Below, one piece after another: positions 24,401 to 39,400 of a stretch of DNA of 64,000 nucleotides (position 1 is the stretch's first letter; every line of letters begins with the position of its first letter). Below the pieces are notes generated by a model that did not search any database, was not told the DNA's origin, and saw only the letters and a list, made by a program, of their open reading frames with translations. This DNA is from Rotaria macrura (Eukaryota > Rotifera > Eurotatoria > Philodinida > Philodinidae). Location of the stretch: the NCBI GenBank assembly GCA_900239685.1, contig OENT01000690.1:21384-85383 (forward strand), written 5' to 3'. The position numbers were made by a program, and so were the translations under genes.

Positions 24401-27400
24401 ACCAAAAAATGTTCCGAAAAAGAACTCCCCTGATTGAACGAAACTATCTATGTGACATATAGAGCTCAAAAAAGAAGCGAAAGAATTATCTGACAGAATC
24501 TCATCGAAAAAGTGTTTTAATTATTCTTGTCTCACACTAAATATCGAAAGATTTTTGGTCCATGGATACGTCTGCGCTAGAAGGGTGCGGGTGTGGATGC
24601 AGGTGAGAAGATAAACACCAACATCCATTCTGTTAATAAAAGGCTCAAATGTCGGTAGGCTCAAGAGTCGGGAGCTGAATTGTGGAGTGGCTCAACTGTC
24701 GGGGTTCAACTGTCGTAGACTAAAACGTCGATGTACCAGTAATTTTCTATGCCAGCCTTAACAACTAATCTCGTGAATTCCGCGAGATTTTCTGAGTTTT
24801 TTTCTTAAGTTGTAAACTCATTTGTTAAACAAAGGGAACGATAATCAACAGAAAATAGGAGCGTTGCGTTCATATTTATGTCAAAAAGTATGCTTGATTA
24901 AAAATTCTTCTCCTTATTCAGAGAATCCTATTAAGCCATTTCGAAAAAATAAATATAAATTAAGAACTCGAGAACATAAGGCCTAGAAATGATTCATTCA
25001 TTATTTTTATTTTTCTAAAGACTTCTTAAGTAGTTTTTCTCAACGAAAAAGGACCCACCTCAAAATTGAAAAATATATTGCACTTCTGAAAATTCACTAA
25101 ACAAAGTAAAATAGAAACGACTTGCTTGCGACCTTATAGTTTTATATAATTTATATCATGTTGTATCATCGATACGTTTCCACACGGTAATTTAGCAAAG
25201 TGGTTTATAACGCTGCCTTCTGGTTTCCAGATATGATGATTGAATATAATCTCCGGTGCAACTATGTTCACAATTATAAAGTCTATAATTCAATACATTT
25301 CTGGCAAGATAACATAAAAGGAAATTCTGAGTGTTGTTTACCATGTAGGGACGTTAGAGGAGGGAAATAATTTTTTATACTAAAATATAAATTTCAGCAC
25401 TAAAAAGCGCTGATACTTTTCACATTAAGCTCTTTTAATCGCTTTAAAAAGTGCGCTGAAAAGTACTGAAAAGCGCACATTTGAAGCTGTTTTGAGCTAG
25501 CTTTTTTGCTGAAATTTTCACATGAGAAACAGCTTAATTACGTTGTTATTAATAATTTCGTTCAATTTTAATCACACATCATCCATTAAACTAAACTAAA
25601 CTAAACGAAGCAGAACAAAGGATATTCAAAAGATTCTTGTAGAAAGAGTTTGTGTGGATGCAAGACTATACTCAAATGTCGATGATCATGTACTTAGATT
25701 TCTTGTTTACGCATGTATTTCTTTCGATATTCTATAGTCGGTGACATGAACTTTAAACTTGTGAGACTTGAGCCCCGAAAGTTGAGTCTCGATATTCGAG
25801 CATTGTGTAGACAGATTGTGCGTGTGCTGGTGAGTAGGGGTGAGAAGATTCACATTCACACTCACATCCAATCTGTCTATAAAGGACTCAAAGGTACGTA
25901 TTCCATTATAGTAATCCTAAAGAGATTTTATTTATTATAGATATTATAGGCGTGTAAATGTTTTGGCTGACTTGTTGATTTCTGTCTCGGAACATCGAAT
26001 CGATGTTTTTATCGATTTTACTCTTGAAAATAAAAAATAAAACCAGAAAGAAATGTTTTATTTTTGATTTATTTTAGTTTGATCCAATTATGTGGTGGAC
26101 GTAACGATCTCTCTCAATTTATCTATCAGACTTCCTCTGAAACTAGTAATTCAACAAATAATTCAACAAACAATTCTACGAATAATTCAACAAACAATTC
26201 AACGAGTAATTCTACGAATAATTCAAAAAACGATAATAGTACATCATCAACTATTAATACATTATTTAATATTAATTGGACTAGTTTAGTAATACGTTTA
26301 CTTAATTATAGTGAAACTGATATGTGTCAGCAAACATATTCAATTGGTTATGGCAGTGTCAAAGAAACTGTTTCCGTTGATCGTTCATGTCGATGTGTTT
26401 TATTTAATGAAGTATTTAATTCCAATGACAAATTACAAGTATTCAATTCCTTATTACGTCCATTACTTTATGGGAAAATATATTATTATCCATCAAATAT
26501 TTTCTATGATAATTTAATAAAAAATATTAATCAGACATTTGATTCGTTAAATGAATTAGTTAAATTATTTCGTCAAATACAATCAAATATTCAGATAGCA
26601 TATAATAATTATTTAACATTATGTAGTGTAACTTCAAATTCATTTAGTCTTTGTCAACAATTGAATTCTTATGAAACCCCGTTAACTATTTTAACAATAA
26701 TAACTGAATTTATAGCTTGTGTAGATAAAAATCGTTTCGTTCCAATGACCAGTGAATTAAATATGATACAAAGTGGACAAACTAATTATATGACAGATAC
26801 ATTTCTGGCTGGTATTGTATTTCTTAATGAAATATCGAACAATGACAATGTACCACAACATATTCAATATAAGATACGTATGACACTTGATGATGTTGAT
26901 ACTACATCTCAAACACAAGATTCGTAAGATGAAAAGAAAAATCAAATTTAAATATACATATATATATACGTCGAATATTTTTTTTCTTCTAATTAATCTA
27001 TATTCTATAGATATTTTACATATGCACCCCGTTCTTCGATCCCATTTTCAACTAAATATTATACGTATACATTTATTTATTTACAGAATGCTCTTGATCG
27101 AGCCATTATTTATGCACAAACAGGATTGAATCTGTCATATGGTATACAAACTCAGCAAATGCCTTATCCATGTTGGATGAATGATTCGTATGTAATCAGT
27201 TATTATATATAAATCGACAAAAAAAAATAAAGTATTTCAAATTCTTTTTTCCTTCTTTGTTAAGTTTCGTTAATGCACTTACGCAAATGTTGCCGTTATT
27301 CATGGTGTTAAGTTGGGTATTGACTGTGTCAATGAATGTTAAAGACATCGTTTTTGAAAAAGACAGGTGAGAAAAAATCAAAGTTTTAAATATCTATCTT

Positions 27401-30400
27401 TTATATCTATATTTAATTAGACGATTAAAAGAAATAATGAGAATCATGGGTTTAAATGATGCTGTTCACTGGTTTACATGGTTCATTGTATGTGCTTTTG
27501 TTATGCTTATAACATCTACAATACTTGGTATTATTTTGAAGGTAAATTAATTGATTGTTTTTCGAAAAAATCAAAGATATGCAAGGTATATCATTATTTG
27601 TATTTATTAAATTGGCGAAGAAAATTTTCATTCATTCACTGTATCCTAATCTGCGAAATCTTTGTAATTTCCTATTTGAACCTTATGGATTGGTTGTTAG
27701 TCAATGGAACATCAACTTCAAGCATTTCCTACGTATCCACTCCTTATGCCATTATCTCAAATAAAATTGTTTAGTGTTGTATTAGACGTTGCAACGTTCC
27801 ATATATACCACCGAAAGTTCATGAACATTCAATTTCTATCGTTGTAAAAAATCATGCAAAAATTGGTACTTTTCTGAATAGGGGTCGAAAGATTTGTAAA
27901 GAACTTTTCATTTAGAAGTTGCAAGCTAAAGTTTTTCGAATTCGCCCATAAAGTTTAGCCGAACTTCAACGAGTTCAACAGCATCTAAAGTTGAGACGAA
28001 TAGGATTTCAAATATGATAAATGAAGGACTACATATTCTTTTATACGGTAACATTCAAAATATTAAATTTGTTGTAAATTACGTATTATGTCAACGACAA
28101 ATATTTTGATCGAGGAACGTTTTTTTAATTTACAAAATTGCCGCAACTCCTGTAGAAAGTTAAGTGAGCTGAATCAATGTAGCACAACATAGAATATCAT
28201 CGCTGCAGAATGCTAACGTGAATTTTCTCATATAATTATATTTATTTTATTCTTGCACCGCGAGACGAGCAACTACTCTTTCTATAATTTTAACTCTACT
28301 CAATAATTTTTGAGTTCCACTTCAAATCTGATTTCGTGTCGTTCATCTTTATTCGCACATCTAAAAGTTCGACGACGAACTTCTTCATAAGAAGTTTAGA
28401 ATCAATATTCTGAACGAATTCATATCATGATTGAACTTTGAGTCTGTCTATTTTTCCATCCAACACAAAAGAGAATTGTTCTGACTCTTTGCCGAGCCTT
28501 AGTTTACGATTATGGATAGTGAATGAAAATCAGTATCTGTCGATGAACAACTTTAAACAATTTTTTGCTTGATGAGAAATAAAATTCACTGCGTTTTGTA
28601 TTATTCTCATAATCATTTATTATCTAGTGAACATGATGTATAGTATTCGTACATTATTCTTTTTTTTATCTTTCAGTTTGGGCATATCACTCAATCTACT
28701 AATTTTTTAATATTAATTATATTCTTTGTTTCTTATACTTTGGCAACAATAAGTCAATGTTTTCTCATTAGTGTTTTCTTCAATCGAGCTAACTTAGCTG
28801 CTGCCGGTATGTATTTTAAGCATTAAATATGAAACGAGAAATATTATTGGTATATATTCTAGCTGCCGGAATCATTTATTTTATTCTTTATTTACCTTAT
28901 ATACTTATACTTAATTTTGAAAATCAAACATTAACATGGCATAAAATTATTTCTGTAAAAACTTCTAATTGACACAAATATATAATTAGTATATAGCCAT
29001 TTTTATTTTTCAGTGTCTTTCATCAGCTGTTGCATTGGGCCTTGGTTGTGATTACATTGTTCGATTTGAAGGTGTGGGACGAGGTATTCAATGGAGTAAT
29101 ATTAATTCAGGTGCACAACCAAATGATAATTTTTCATTTCTTTATTGTGTAATTATGATGATTGTCGATTCGATTCTCTATATGTTACTAACTGTCTATA
29201 TTGAAAATGTATTTCCCGGTATTGTTAATAAAGATAGAGAGCGAAAGTGGATGAGAATCGTTTCATTTATCTTATTTAGGTGAATACGGTATTCCACAAC
29301 CATGGTATTATCCAGTATCGAAAACATATTGGTTTGGTTATGATAAAAAAAAAATTCGTCAACGCACAAATCAAAGCAATCAATACCAAATCGATACGAA
29401 TTCGAATAGTAAATGAATATTTGATAAAGAGTTAATATTTGTTTTTTTTTAGTTGAAAACCCTGTTGATCATGATATTCATCAAGCAGAGATCGGTATTA
29501 ATATACAAAACTTGTCGAAATACTATCGAAATAAAATTGCCCTAAAAAATTTGTCGATAAAATTTTATCGAAATATGATAACATCATTTCTTGGACGGAA
29601 TGGTGCCGGTAAAAGTACAACATGGTCTATATTGACAGGTTTAATTCCACCATCAAGTGGTACAGCATTTATTGATGGTTATGACATTTTAACTGATATT
29701 AAACTTATACGAAAACGATTGGGATTTGTACCACAATATAATATCTTATTTGATGCTTTGACTGTTAAAGAACATTTAGAATTTTTTTCTGCGTACGTCA
29801 ATATACATATATTTATTTGCATGAGGATGACGCAGAGTTCTATTCTTGTTTAGATTGAAAGGTGCAACAAAAGAAGTAATTGCGGATGAAACGAAACGAA
29901 TGCTTGCAGATTTAGGATTAGAAAATAAATCAAAAAATTTTCCAAGACAATTATCTGGTGGCATGAAAAGAAAACTTTCAATTGCTATGGCATTCATTGG
30001 AAATTCTACAACAGTTATCTTAGATGAACCAACAGCAGGTATAGTTTTTGTAAAGATAGACATTGAATTTGATTGTAAGTCTTGAGAAAATCACACAGCC
30101 GATCAATCCAACGTACAGATTCCTATCGTATAAGTAGAAGTAACTAGTTAATGCCTTGGTTTCTCGGCAAATTAGTTTGTTTCCATTTAGTTCAAAATAA
30201 TACAAAAATACGAAGTTTTAAAGTTGCAAGAATTCTATAGAGGTGTTTACTTTTTCACTTTTCCTTCATTTTTGCATATTCCCTCTGGAAAACGATATGT
30301 GCTACAAATTTTGTATCTCACTTTCTAAGAAAAAACAAAAAAAAGAAATTTTATTGATTCAGATGCCAATCATATGGCCTAACAGAGTTTCAAAGCTCTT

Positions 30401-33400
30401 GTTATTCAAAGATGAAGGAAGCTACAAAAGGATTTTGTGCATTCTGTTAGAACTATTGCATTAAAATCGAATATTTCTACGTGTTTCTATTTAATTATGA
30501 TAAACGAAAAATGAGTAATGCAGTGCACGAGTATAAACAAAGAGCTTCTTTGGTAGAATTAAGATCCGTTGAATTTTACTAAAGTTCGAAAATACCAGTC
30601 GATAATAATGAATGTCACGAGAACTTATTTATATGTGCAAACAAAAGCCCACTAGATCGTGCTGTTTCTAAAGGTTATTTGCAACTATCATCTAGATATA
30701 AGAATCAATTTTATTCAATTTGCAAGAAGGATCGAATAAAAAAAATCCATTTGTTTTCGGTATTCGACCTTCTTTTTATATGACTCAAAGGATATGATCC
30801 GATTGATGAAAAGCTGCTTATCAAAAGAGACAATGTCATAGAAAAGTTGTTATATTTAGGTGTTGATCCATTTTCTCGGCGAGCAATATGGGATCTTATA
30901 CTTAAATACAAACTGGGCCGTACAATCATATTATCAACTCATCATCTTGATGAAGCTGATCTATTGAGTGATCGCTTAGCAATAATTTCATCAGGTGAAT
31001 TACAATGTTTTGGTACCACAGCGGATTTAAAACATAAATATGGTGAAGGTTATAATTTAATTATTGAATTAACATCGTTATCCGACGAAAATCAACGTAG
31101 CACACAACAACAAGAACAACAAACAGTAATTGTTTATTTTTCTATTCTTCCCAGGGAAAAATTTTCGCTGATTTCAATCAAATTATTCTGCAAAAAAATC
31201 AAAATTGAAATCGATTGATAATTTTGATTATCGTAGATCATGAATTAACCATCACTTAATATTGCTACTCATTCAGTAAGAAATTTTCGGATTAGAATTG
31301 ATTATTTAGCAACAAAATTGAAATTGTCAGTCGATTTTAAATCTTACTGTTTCTTCAGAATAATCAATTTCAATCCAAAAATTTCATACTGAACAAGTAG
31401 CAATGTTAAGTGATGATTAATTCATGATCTACGATAATCAAAATTATCAATCGATTTCAATTTTGATTTTGTTACAAAATAATTCGATTAAAATCAGCGA
31501 ACATTTTTCACTGGGTTACAAATCGTGATTTGAGAGAATGTTGCAAACTCAGATTGAGTTTGACTCAGAAGTGTTAGTTTATCTTGAATTCAAACCGATA
31601 CTGAAATTCAATGTTAAGCTCGCTTTGTATTCAACTTCGAGTATTTTAAGAGAGAGGGATCTAAATAAGTTTGTCCTAGTTAACTTTAAAGTTCATAATT
31701 TTTATATAAAGGAGCAATGTATAATTCGCATCTTATTTCTTGATTTGTTTATATAAATACAAAATACAGAATGTTAGAGGGAATTAAAGCTTCTCAGGAG
31801 AATCATTCCAATAGTCGGAATTTATCGGAGTCTAACAAATGTCTCTCGCCAAACTCAATTTATGATATAGCGTTCAACCATAGATGTCCATCGGGGTTGA
31901 GAATTGGTAACTCAGGCGACGGTCTTCGAAAATTCTTTCAAACTTTCCCAGCATCCTTGAACTAAGTTAGAACTGTAGGTATGAATCCATGAGATTCATC
32001 TAGTCCGTGGTTGTTACGCTTATGGACACTTGAATCTTGTGTAAATGTATAAAATTTTGAAATGTCTAGTAAAGCATACCTGGTGCCACTATGAGAATAT
32101 TTTTTAAACATCTTCCACGTCGTCATGGACATTTCTTTATTTAACCGTCGCATCCGCTATCAGATTCATTCGTTTGCGCTTGCTATCGGCACGGACGCGC
32201 CTATACAAACTTTGACGTTGATGTTTATTATTTTTTACTGTTTTCTTTTCTAGGATCGAATAAGCGATACAGCTAACACAGTCGATATAGAATTGGATAT
32301 AACGAATTCTTCTACAAATGCTTCGATGCGTTTTGAGCGTTTAACAGAGTTTCTCAAGTCCTATTTGTCCGATATACGTATGAAAGAAGCACATAGTGAT
32401 AGAATAACATATGTATTAATAGACGATCCTGAACATACAAAAGTGTTTCCGGCAATGCTTGCGGCTCTCGATCAAAATAAAAGTCATTATAATATTAAAA
32501 GTTATGGCTTGTCAAGTAGTAGTCTGGAACAAGTATTTCTTCGTGTAGCTGATGAAAAGAAACGACCTGAAGATTATGAGCGCTTATCACGTTGGAAAAG
32601 AATAAAAAATTGTGTGAAACGTTGCTTTAGAAAAAACAAAACTAATGAACAAACAAATACCAATGAAATGAATGAAGAAACAAGTAACAATGAAATTCAT
32701 GAAGAAGAGAATAATCATGATCAAGAACAAGTGAATGAATGCTTGAGCAGTAAGTTTACAGATAAAGGTTTTTGAATTTTAATTCTATCAAAATTTTTGA
32801 TATTTAAAACACGACAGCGGAATAAACTAACTATGATCGCCGTTTTCATAATCAAAATACAATTTTATTAAACATTATATTGAAAAAAGGAAATATACTA
32901 AAACTGTAGATGTGACTATTATTTTTAGACGAATGGAGTTCGTATACTATTGAACGTTATACTGGTATACGTTATGTAGCTATACAAGTAATAGGATTAC
33001 TTATAAAACGATTTCATCGCACTAGACGCAATATCAGAGGATTAATTGCTGAAGTTGTTTTTCCAATAGCATTCGTTTTACTTGCTGTAATAATTATTAA
33101 ATTATCTGGAAAGTCCAGTGATCCACCACCACTTATTCTTCATCCATGGTATTGGGGTAAACCAAATTATATGTTTCATTCAATATCTATTAATGAAAGT
33201 TCATCATTATCGAGATCTATTCAACAAACATTTACTCAGTCACCATCATTAGGAACACGTTGTATAAAATCTTCTATATTAGATACAAAATTATATCCAT
33301 GCGATTCGTCAAAAGTTGGCTATAATCAAATTTCAACAAGTGAAGAAATAACAAATGCACTAAATAATGTTGATTATAATATAACGCATGTATCACCAAA

Positions 33401-36400
33401 GTGTGATTGTTGGGAAAAAATGCAAGTATGTCCAATAGGTGCTGGTGGGCCACCGCCAAGTTATGATACAACACAAACACAGGATAACTTATATCGCTTA
33501 TCCGGTTATAATATAAGCGACTGGTTTGTAATATTAAAAAAAATATGAATAGACTTTTCTCACACATATTTATAATTGAGGGCGTTTTTTACTTTCGTTT
33601 AGGTTAGTGAAAACAGAATTTCTTGAGCAATATTTAATGAAACGTTTTGGTGGTTTTGAATTTTTACCACAACATGATCTGAATAGTATTGATTTAATCA
33701 ATCAATCATCAATCAATCAACTAATAAACGTCATAAGTCAAACCAAGCAGTCAGCATCAGTGATCGATGCAGCTAAAGTTGCTGATCTCTTTCGTATATA
33801 TCCACCACAAATTTCGGTAAGCAATTGAAGTCGAATTCATTGCATTCATATTGATTCTTAGATTACAATTTTTTATAGAACACAGCAATTTTGATTTGCA
33901 TGATAAGATAAGAATAATGAACTAGAAACTTGAGTTGAACGAAATTCGATTGTAAAATCGATTTTTATTTGAGGCGCATGTCTGTTCAAAATGATGTAGC
34001 AAAATAAGATGAATGCATACTATGTCTACATATTTCTATCAAATAATTATCAGCAAAGTTTTTATTCGTTGCATCGTCAACTTATCGCTAGTTAAAAACT
34101 CACAGACACTGTAATATTTCGATTGTTTCTAGAGTGAGACTAATGATGAACCATTCGACCAGGATGCTTAATGAGAAAGAATAGTGTGAGTTGAACTTGT
34201 ACAATATTCGTACCATGTAAAATAACTATCATCAACTCAAGCTTTTAAGCTATTTCACAGTGGAGAATTCGATATAATCCTACTATATTTGTTGCTCCAC
34301 TAGTAATTTATTCGGTATATTTCATTTGACAAGTGCTGAACAAAGCCAGAGGTTTCTCAAATGTCCAGATCTTGAAAATTTTTGAACCTTGTGATGAAGA
34401 CCCATGTTGAAAAGCGCTCTCAACATTAAATGTGTTCAAGTAGGATGCTGACTGATTGCAGTTGAATCTATGAATTCACATTGGAAGAGCTCTGACTATC
34501 CGAGAAATATGGCCCATACATTATAGCCGTCGAATAAAACAATCGAAGAAAAATATTTTGTTTCTTCATGTCTAGTATCAGATTTCGATTGAAAATACTT
34601 CATTGGAACTATTTGCAGCACTTATTGAATTCGATTTAGGTCTACCTAATCGAGAATCCCTCAACGGATCCCAAGGGAGTCCCAGAAAAAATGTGAAATC
34701 TCGTGGGGGATCCACGAAGGATTTATGAAGGAGTGCACGAATGCGTTCACCGTTTTCTTTCGCGCATATTAAAGTATCTAAGAAACTCAACATTCAGAAA
34801 AAAATGTTTCAGTTGATGCGAACAGATGAAACAGTTATGATACTGTGAAAGAGTGAACAGACCTCGTAAAGCTTCATATTAGGCCTTGTGGATGTCCTGG
34901 GAAAGTTTTGGGGACTCCCTTATAATCCACGGGGATTCTTTAAGGGATGCTCGACTACGGCTAAAAGTTTCGGTACCTGGCAGGAATTTGCATGCAGGTA
35001 TACTATGAATAAATTTTAAATCTAGCCATGACCATGAGTGCTTTTCTAATAATTATCTACATATATTCCATAGACTGAAAAGATAGAGTTTATAGAGAGA
35101 AATTTGTCTTTGTCTGCTTCTAAGGGCTACCTGAGGTTCGCCAATAGGACTTTCGCCATTGGCGAGAGGCTAATGAACATTTGTCAACATACACCCTGTA
35201 CTTTAGTCAATTGACAAATATCCAGTGCACTTTCTCCAATTAAAATGTGACGGTATGGTGTTGATTAAAAATATTGATACCAACTGTATTCCTACCTATG
35301 TCGATTAAAACGAAGTCGTTTAATTCCGAATACGCACAGAAAATGTTGATAAAACGGAGTCTTTACGGCAACAAATGGAATCAATACGGTTTACCCTCGG
35401 TTCCTAACAGACAATATTATCTGAAGCAGAGATGCGCACCGATTTGCACCCGTATTGTAAACGGGCCGTATTTTCCCGTTTTCCAAGAATTTAAGGATAA
35501 AATACTATGAACTGTATCGTGCTGCATTATTATAGTAAACATTCGTAAGCTCACCGTATTACATCCGTTTACCATTTTCATTGAATCGCCTTTTATAATA
35601 TATTTTTGTTGAAAAATACGTTGTTCATTACTCTTGTCATTTCAGCAATTTTTTATATGTATTCATTTTTTTAATCCGAAGAGAGCAAAATTAGATACTC
35701 AAAAATGAAAATATTTGCATCATGTTTGCAACCGACTGATGAATTAAATTAAAACACTTTCGGAAACGTTTGTGCAATGAAGCACGGCTCGTGTTTTATT
35801 GCTGTTGAAAACTAAAAGTGAAAGAATTTATTCATTGTGTGTACGATTGAACTCTTACCTTAAAATCTATTGGATCGATTTCATCTGAAAAATTTAATAA
35901 AAGTTGAATTTAATTTCATTATTGAAATAAAATGAAATTTATTAGGGACTATTCGTTCGGGAACGAATAGATTCTTAATGCATTATTTTCTAGAAATATT
36001 GGTTCGAATACATTTTCAGTGTTCGATATCTTTATGCGCGTATTTGCCAAGGCACTTAGTCAATGAGAACCTAAAGAATATAACTAGATCTGATTAAGTT
36101 CACACAAGAAAACAAATATATAGTTGTTCCCAAAAAGGGATGAGAAAATGAATGTAAAATTATTTTTCAACTCTTTACCTACTTCGATGATTACTATCCA
36201 TGAAATCTTTCCATGAGTAGACAAATTGAAAAAAATGTGCACAGCCAAGATTTATATATGCATATTTCAGCTTGAAAATAGCTATTTTAATTGAGGAAAC
36301 TGAGCACAATGATACTTTTAGTTGTATTCGATGTCAGTTTAATCGTTTTGTATCCGAAAGCGTGTGACTATTTAAAATTGTTTGTTCATTTTACTATAAA

Positions 36401-39400
36401 ATTTATGATTTATGATAAAAATAGTTAATATCAACAAAACAAACACTAAATTTAGTGTGCGAAATTACTGATAATAACTTTGAAAAATACGATAAAAGAC
36501 TGTCCGTAGACGATGCTCGTTACAGCGTCGTTTACTGTACTCCATATATGGTAACAAAAACCCCTTCGGAATTTATTCGTAGGCACACTAAATACGCATA
36601 ATGGTATACCGAAAATATCGTCTCTTCATAAAGTTATCGTTTTTTCACCATTTACTGGTGTATATACGGAGTGTATTTTACAATCTGGGTAGTAGCTACT
36701 CGTCTATACTGTAGTCATGGTTTTATTCATAGATTTAGATTTTATATGAATTAGCTGGCGGATAACAGTTATGTTTAGCATAGTACAAACAGCTCTTTAT
36801 TCTTCACCTACAAGACAAAAAAAGTCTACTTATGCAGCAGCGCGTAAAAGTTAACAAAGTACAGAAATCTTAAAATTTATTTCATTCGAAAGAAAGATCT
36901 TCAACTGAAATAATCAAACTCGAATTCATCTCATTCGCATTCTCAAGTGTATCACCAGCTGGTGAATAGGTGCTTTGTAATGGATGTTTCATTTATCTTA
37001 CTCGAACAACCTTTTAATAATGTTAGCTATAGTTCTTTTGCTTCACTTGCGTATGAATCTTCCACTTCCATTAATAAAAATCGATTCGACTTTCGTCGAT
37101 TTGTTCTCTCGATATTTGCCATTTGGCGAAAGCTCAGTGGGCTTTCTTCAATATGTGCCAGGAAAATTTGCCAATTATTGTCGAAGTTCCGGAACCCTGT
37201 TTGTAACACTTGATACAAGTGGTCAGAACAATGATACTATGAACTTAGCCATGGTACGAATAATCATTTCTATGGTATCATTCACCATACATGAGTGTTT
37301 ATATTTGGCTTACTAAGTAGAATTACATTGTGTACCTGGATGTTAGAATGGATACTGATTTGAGAGCACTATGGAAAGAGACGGTGTATTTTTCAATTTG
37401 TATACGTTTAAAGTAACTGAGCATACTTGATTTTTTACTGCGTAGAATATAATTTATTTATATCACAGTACAAAGCAATCGAACAGTTCACAAAGAGATA
37501 TTTAGTGGAACAAAAATTGTATCTGTTGTTGAAAAGAGAGTGATGAAAATATCAAGTGCTTCTGTCTATGTTACTGGGAAAGAAACTCGAAAGACTGACT
37601 TTTGCAGAGCACCAGTATGTAACAATTTATCTTTCCAGGCTACCGAGTATATTGGCAAAATCTGAAATGTGTTCAAAAAAACCCAGGAGGATGATTCCGA
37701 CACTTGGATCCGATCGGATGCCTCTCTGATCCGATCATGTTTCCATCGGACTTTCTCTAATCCGACGAAATCCCATCGGATTCCTGGTTGTGATCCGACA
37801 TTCGGATCCCTAGTATTGGGTTTTATCGAATCCTACTATCGGAATCCGATTGGATTTCATCGTATGATTAGACAGGCCTCTACTATTGGGTTTAAATGCT
37901 AATTCGTACACAAATAAGAAAATAGATTTCTCCCGTCGGATCCGTTACTGTTTCCACAACCCGGATTCCCATAGGATTTCATCGGATTGTAGGATCCGAT
38001 CGGATTCGTTATCGGATTCATTCACCTGGGAATTGACAATCAGTGTAGTTTAACTACTAAAAATTTTCGAAAGTTGTTGGATACTCTTTACATGAAAACG
38101 GGTTGAATTAATTATTAGAAATCAAAAGAGGAGTCAGAAAATAGCCACATGAAAATTATTCTCGAAATTCAATACAACAAGATTGAGATAGAATTGTTTG
38201 CCAAATACTGCCATACCATCACTATCCTACTCAATATCGGGTTACTTAATGATATTCGGTGACCCGAATTCCGATAGAGCTTTTGTTTGCTTGTCGGATT
38301 GGACATATTCCATAAGATCTGGCATCGGATTTATTCGCCAGAAATTGTGAAAGAAAATGTAATTTTCCGTATTGATTGTCTATAATACAGTAGAAATCAA
38401 GTTTTGCAATACAACAATATATGGTAGTCAACAACAGCCCCCACCCCTACCAGATCTAAGGTATTATATATTATGAAAATCTGAAAACTTGTAAGCCTAT
38501 AATCAGTCAAGAATATAGATCAGAACCATGAGCTTGTCTAGATTGCTTATCAGTATCAAGAACAATAGTGGGTGACAATGATAAACATTTATTTTTCTTT
38601 TGAACTTTCTATTTCTCCAAAACAAAGAACTTCGTGGATTAGTTCTCACATGGAATAACATGATATTTTGAGTGATGAAAGGTTATACACATTATTCGTC
38701 ACTTATATATATAATCAAATATCATGAATTAATCATATATTTGAACATATGTAACTAGACAATTCAATGGGCAGCTTTTTCAGGTAGAAAGCCTTGGTGT
38801 ATTGAAGTAATTGATGCAAGCTCTCGGGGATCTGATATATTTTTTTGATGAATTGCATGGAAACACATTTTTAGACCTCTAGGATTATTGGTAGCAGATA
38901 TCTGGTAGGACGGAGACTTTTATCAACTACCATTCGTTTTGCGAAAGGTCTAACGGTTACATGTGAATCCAAGTGTTAAATTTATTCCGTATTTTACGTT
39001 AAGAAAATTTATGACTAGATGCTCATATTTACTAGTTGTTCAAAGCCTGACAATCTTGGACCTAATGAATCGGTATCAATTTACGCTACTTGTTCTATTT
39101 CAGGTTTGGTATAATAACAAAGGATGGCCATCAAGTGTAGCATTCCTAAATGTATTTAATAATGCATTATTACGTGGTCAACTTCTTCAAATAAATTCTT
39201 CTATACCCATTGAAGAATATGGTATAACAGCTATTAGCCATCCGTTACCTCAAACAAGTGTTGAAATCGATAGCACTTTACAAAATACTATTACTAATGA
39301 AGTTGTTACAGCAATATGTGTTACCTTTGCATTAGCATTTACTCCTGCAAGTTTTCTTGTTTTTCTCATCGATGAACATGCAACAACATCGAAACATTTA

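Larger units (their letters stand above)
33817..39103 (+). other. ABCA intron 22 (5.3 kb)
   Basis: This is the largest intron of the ABCA gene, between GTAAGC and TTTCAG, joining PPQIS to VWYNNKGW as expected for the family. It holds two inverted-repeat elements (about 34650-34954 and 37682-38030) and an exon-like open frame at 36984-37316, all listed separately. The rest is AT-rich and unassigned. Confidence 0.6.

Noticed and set aside
26092-26517. Second and third frames over ABCA exon 9
   Set aside because: They overlap the frame that carries family motifs and have no similarity of their own.
31771-32153. Short frames on both strands in ABCA intron 19
   Set aside because: No motifs, no splice support, and they lie beside a non-coding foldback element.
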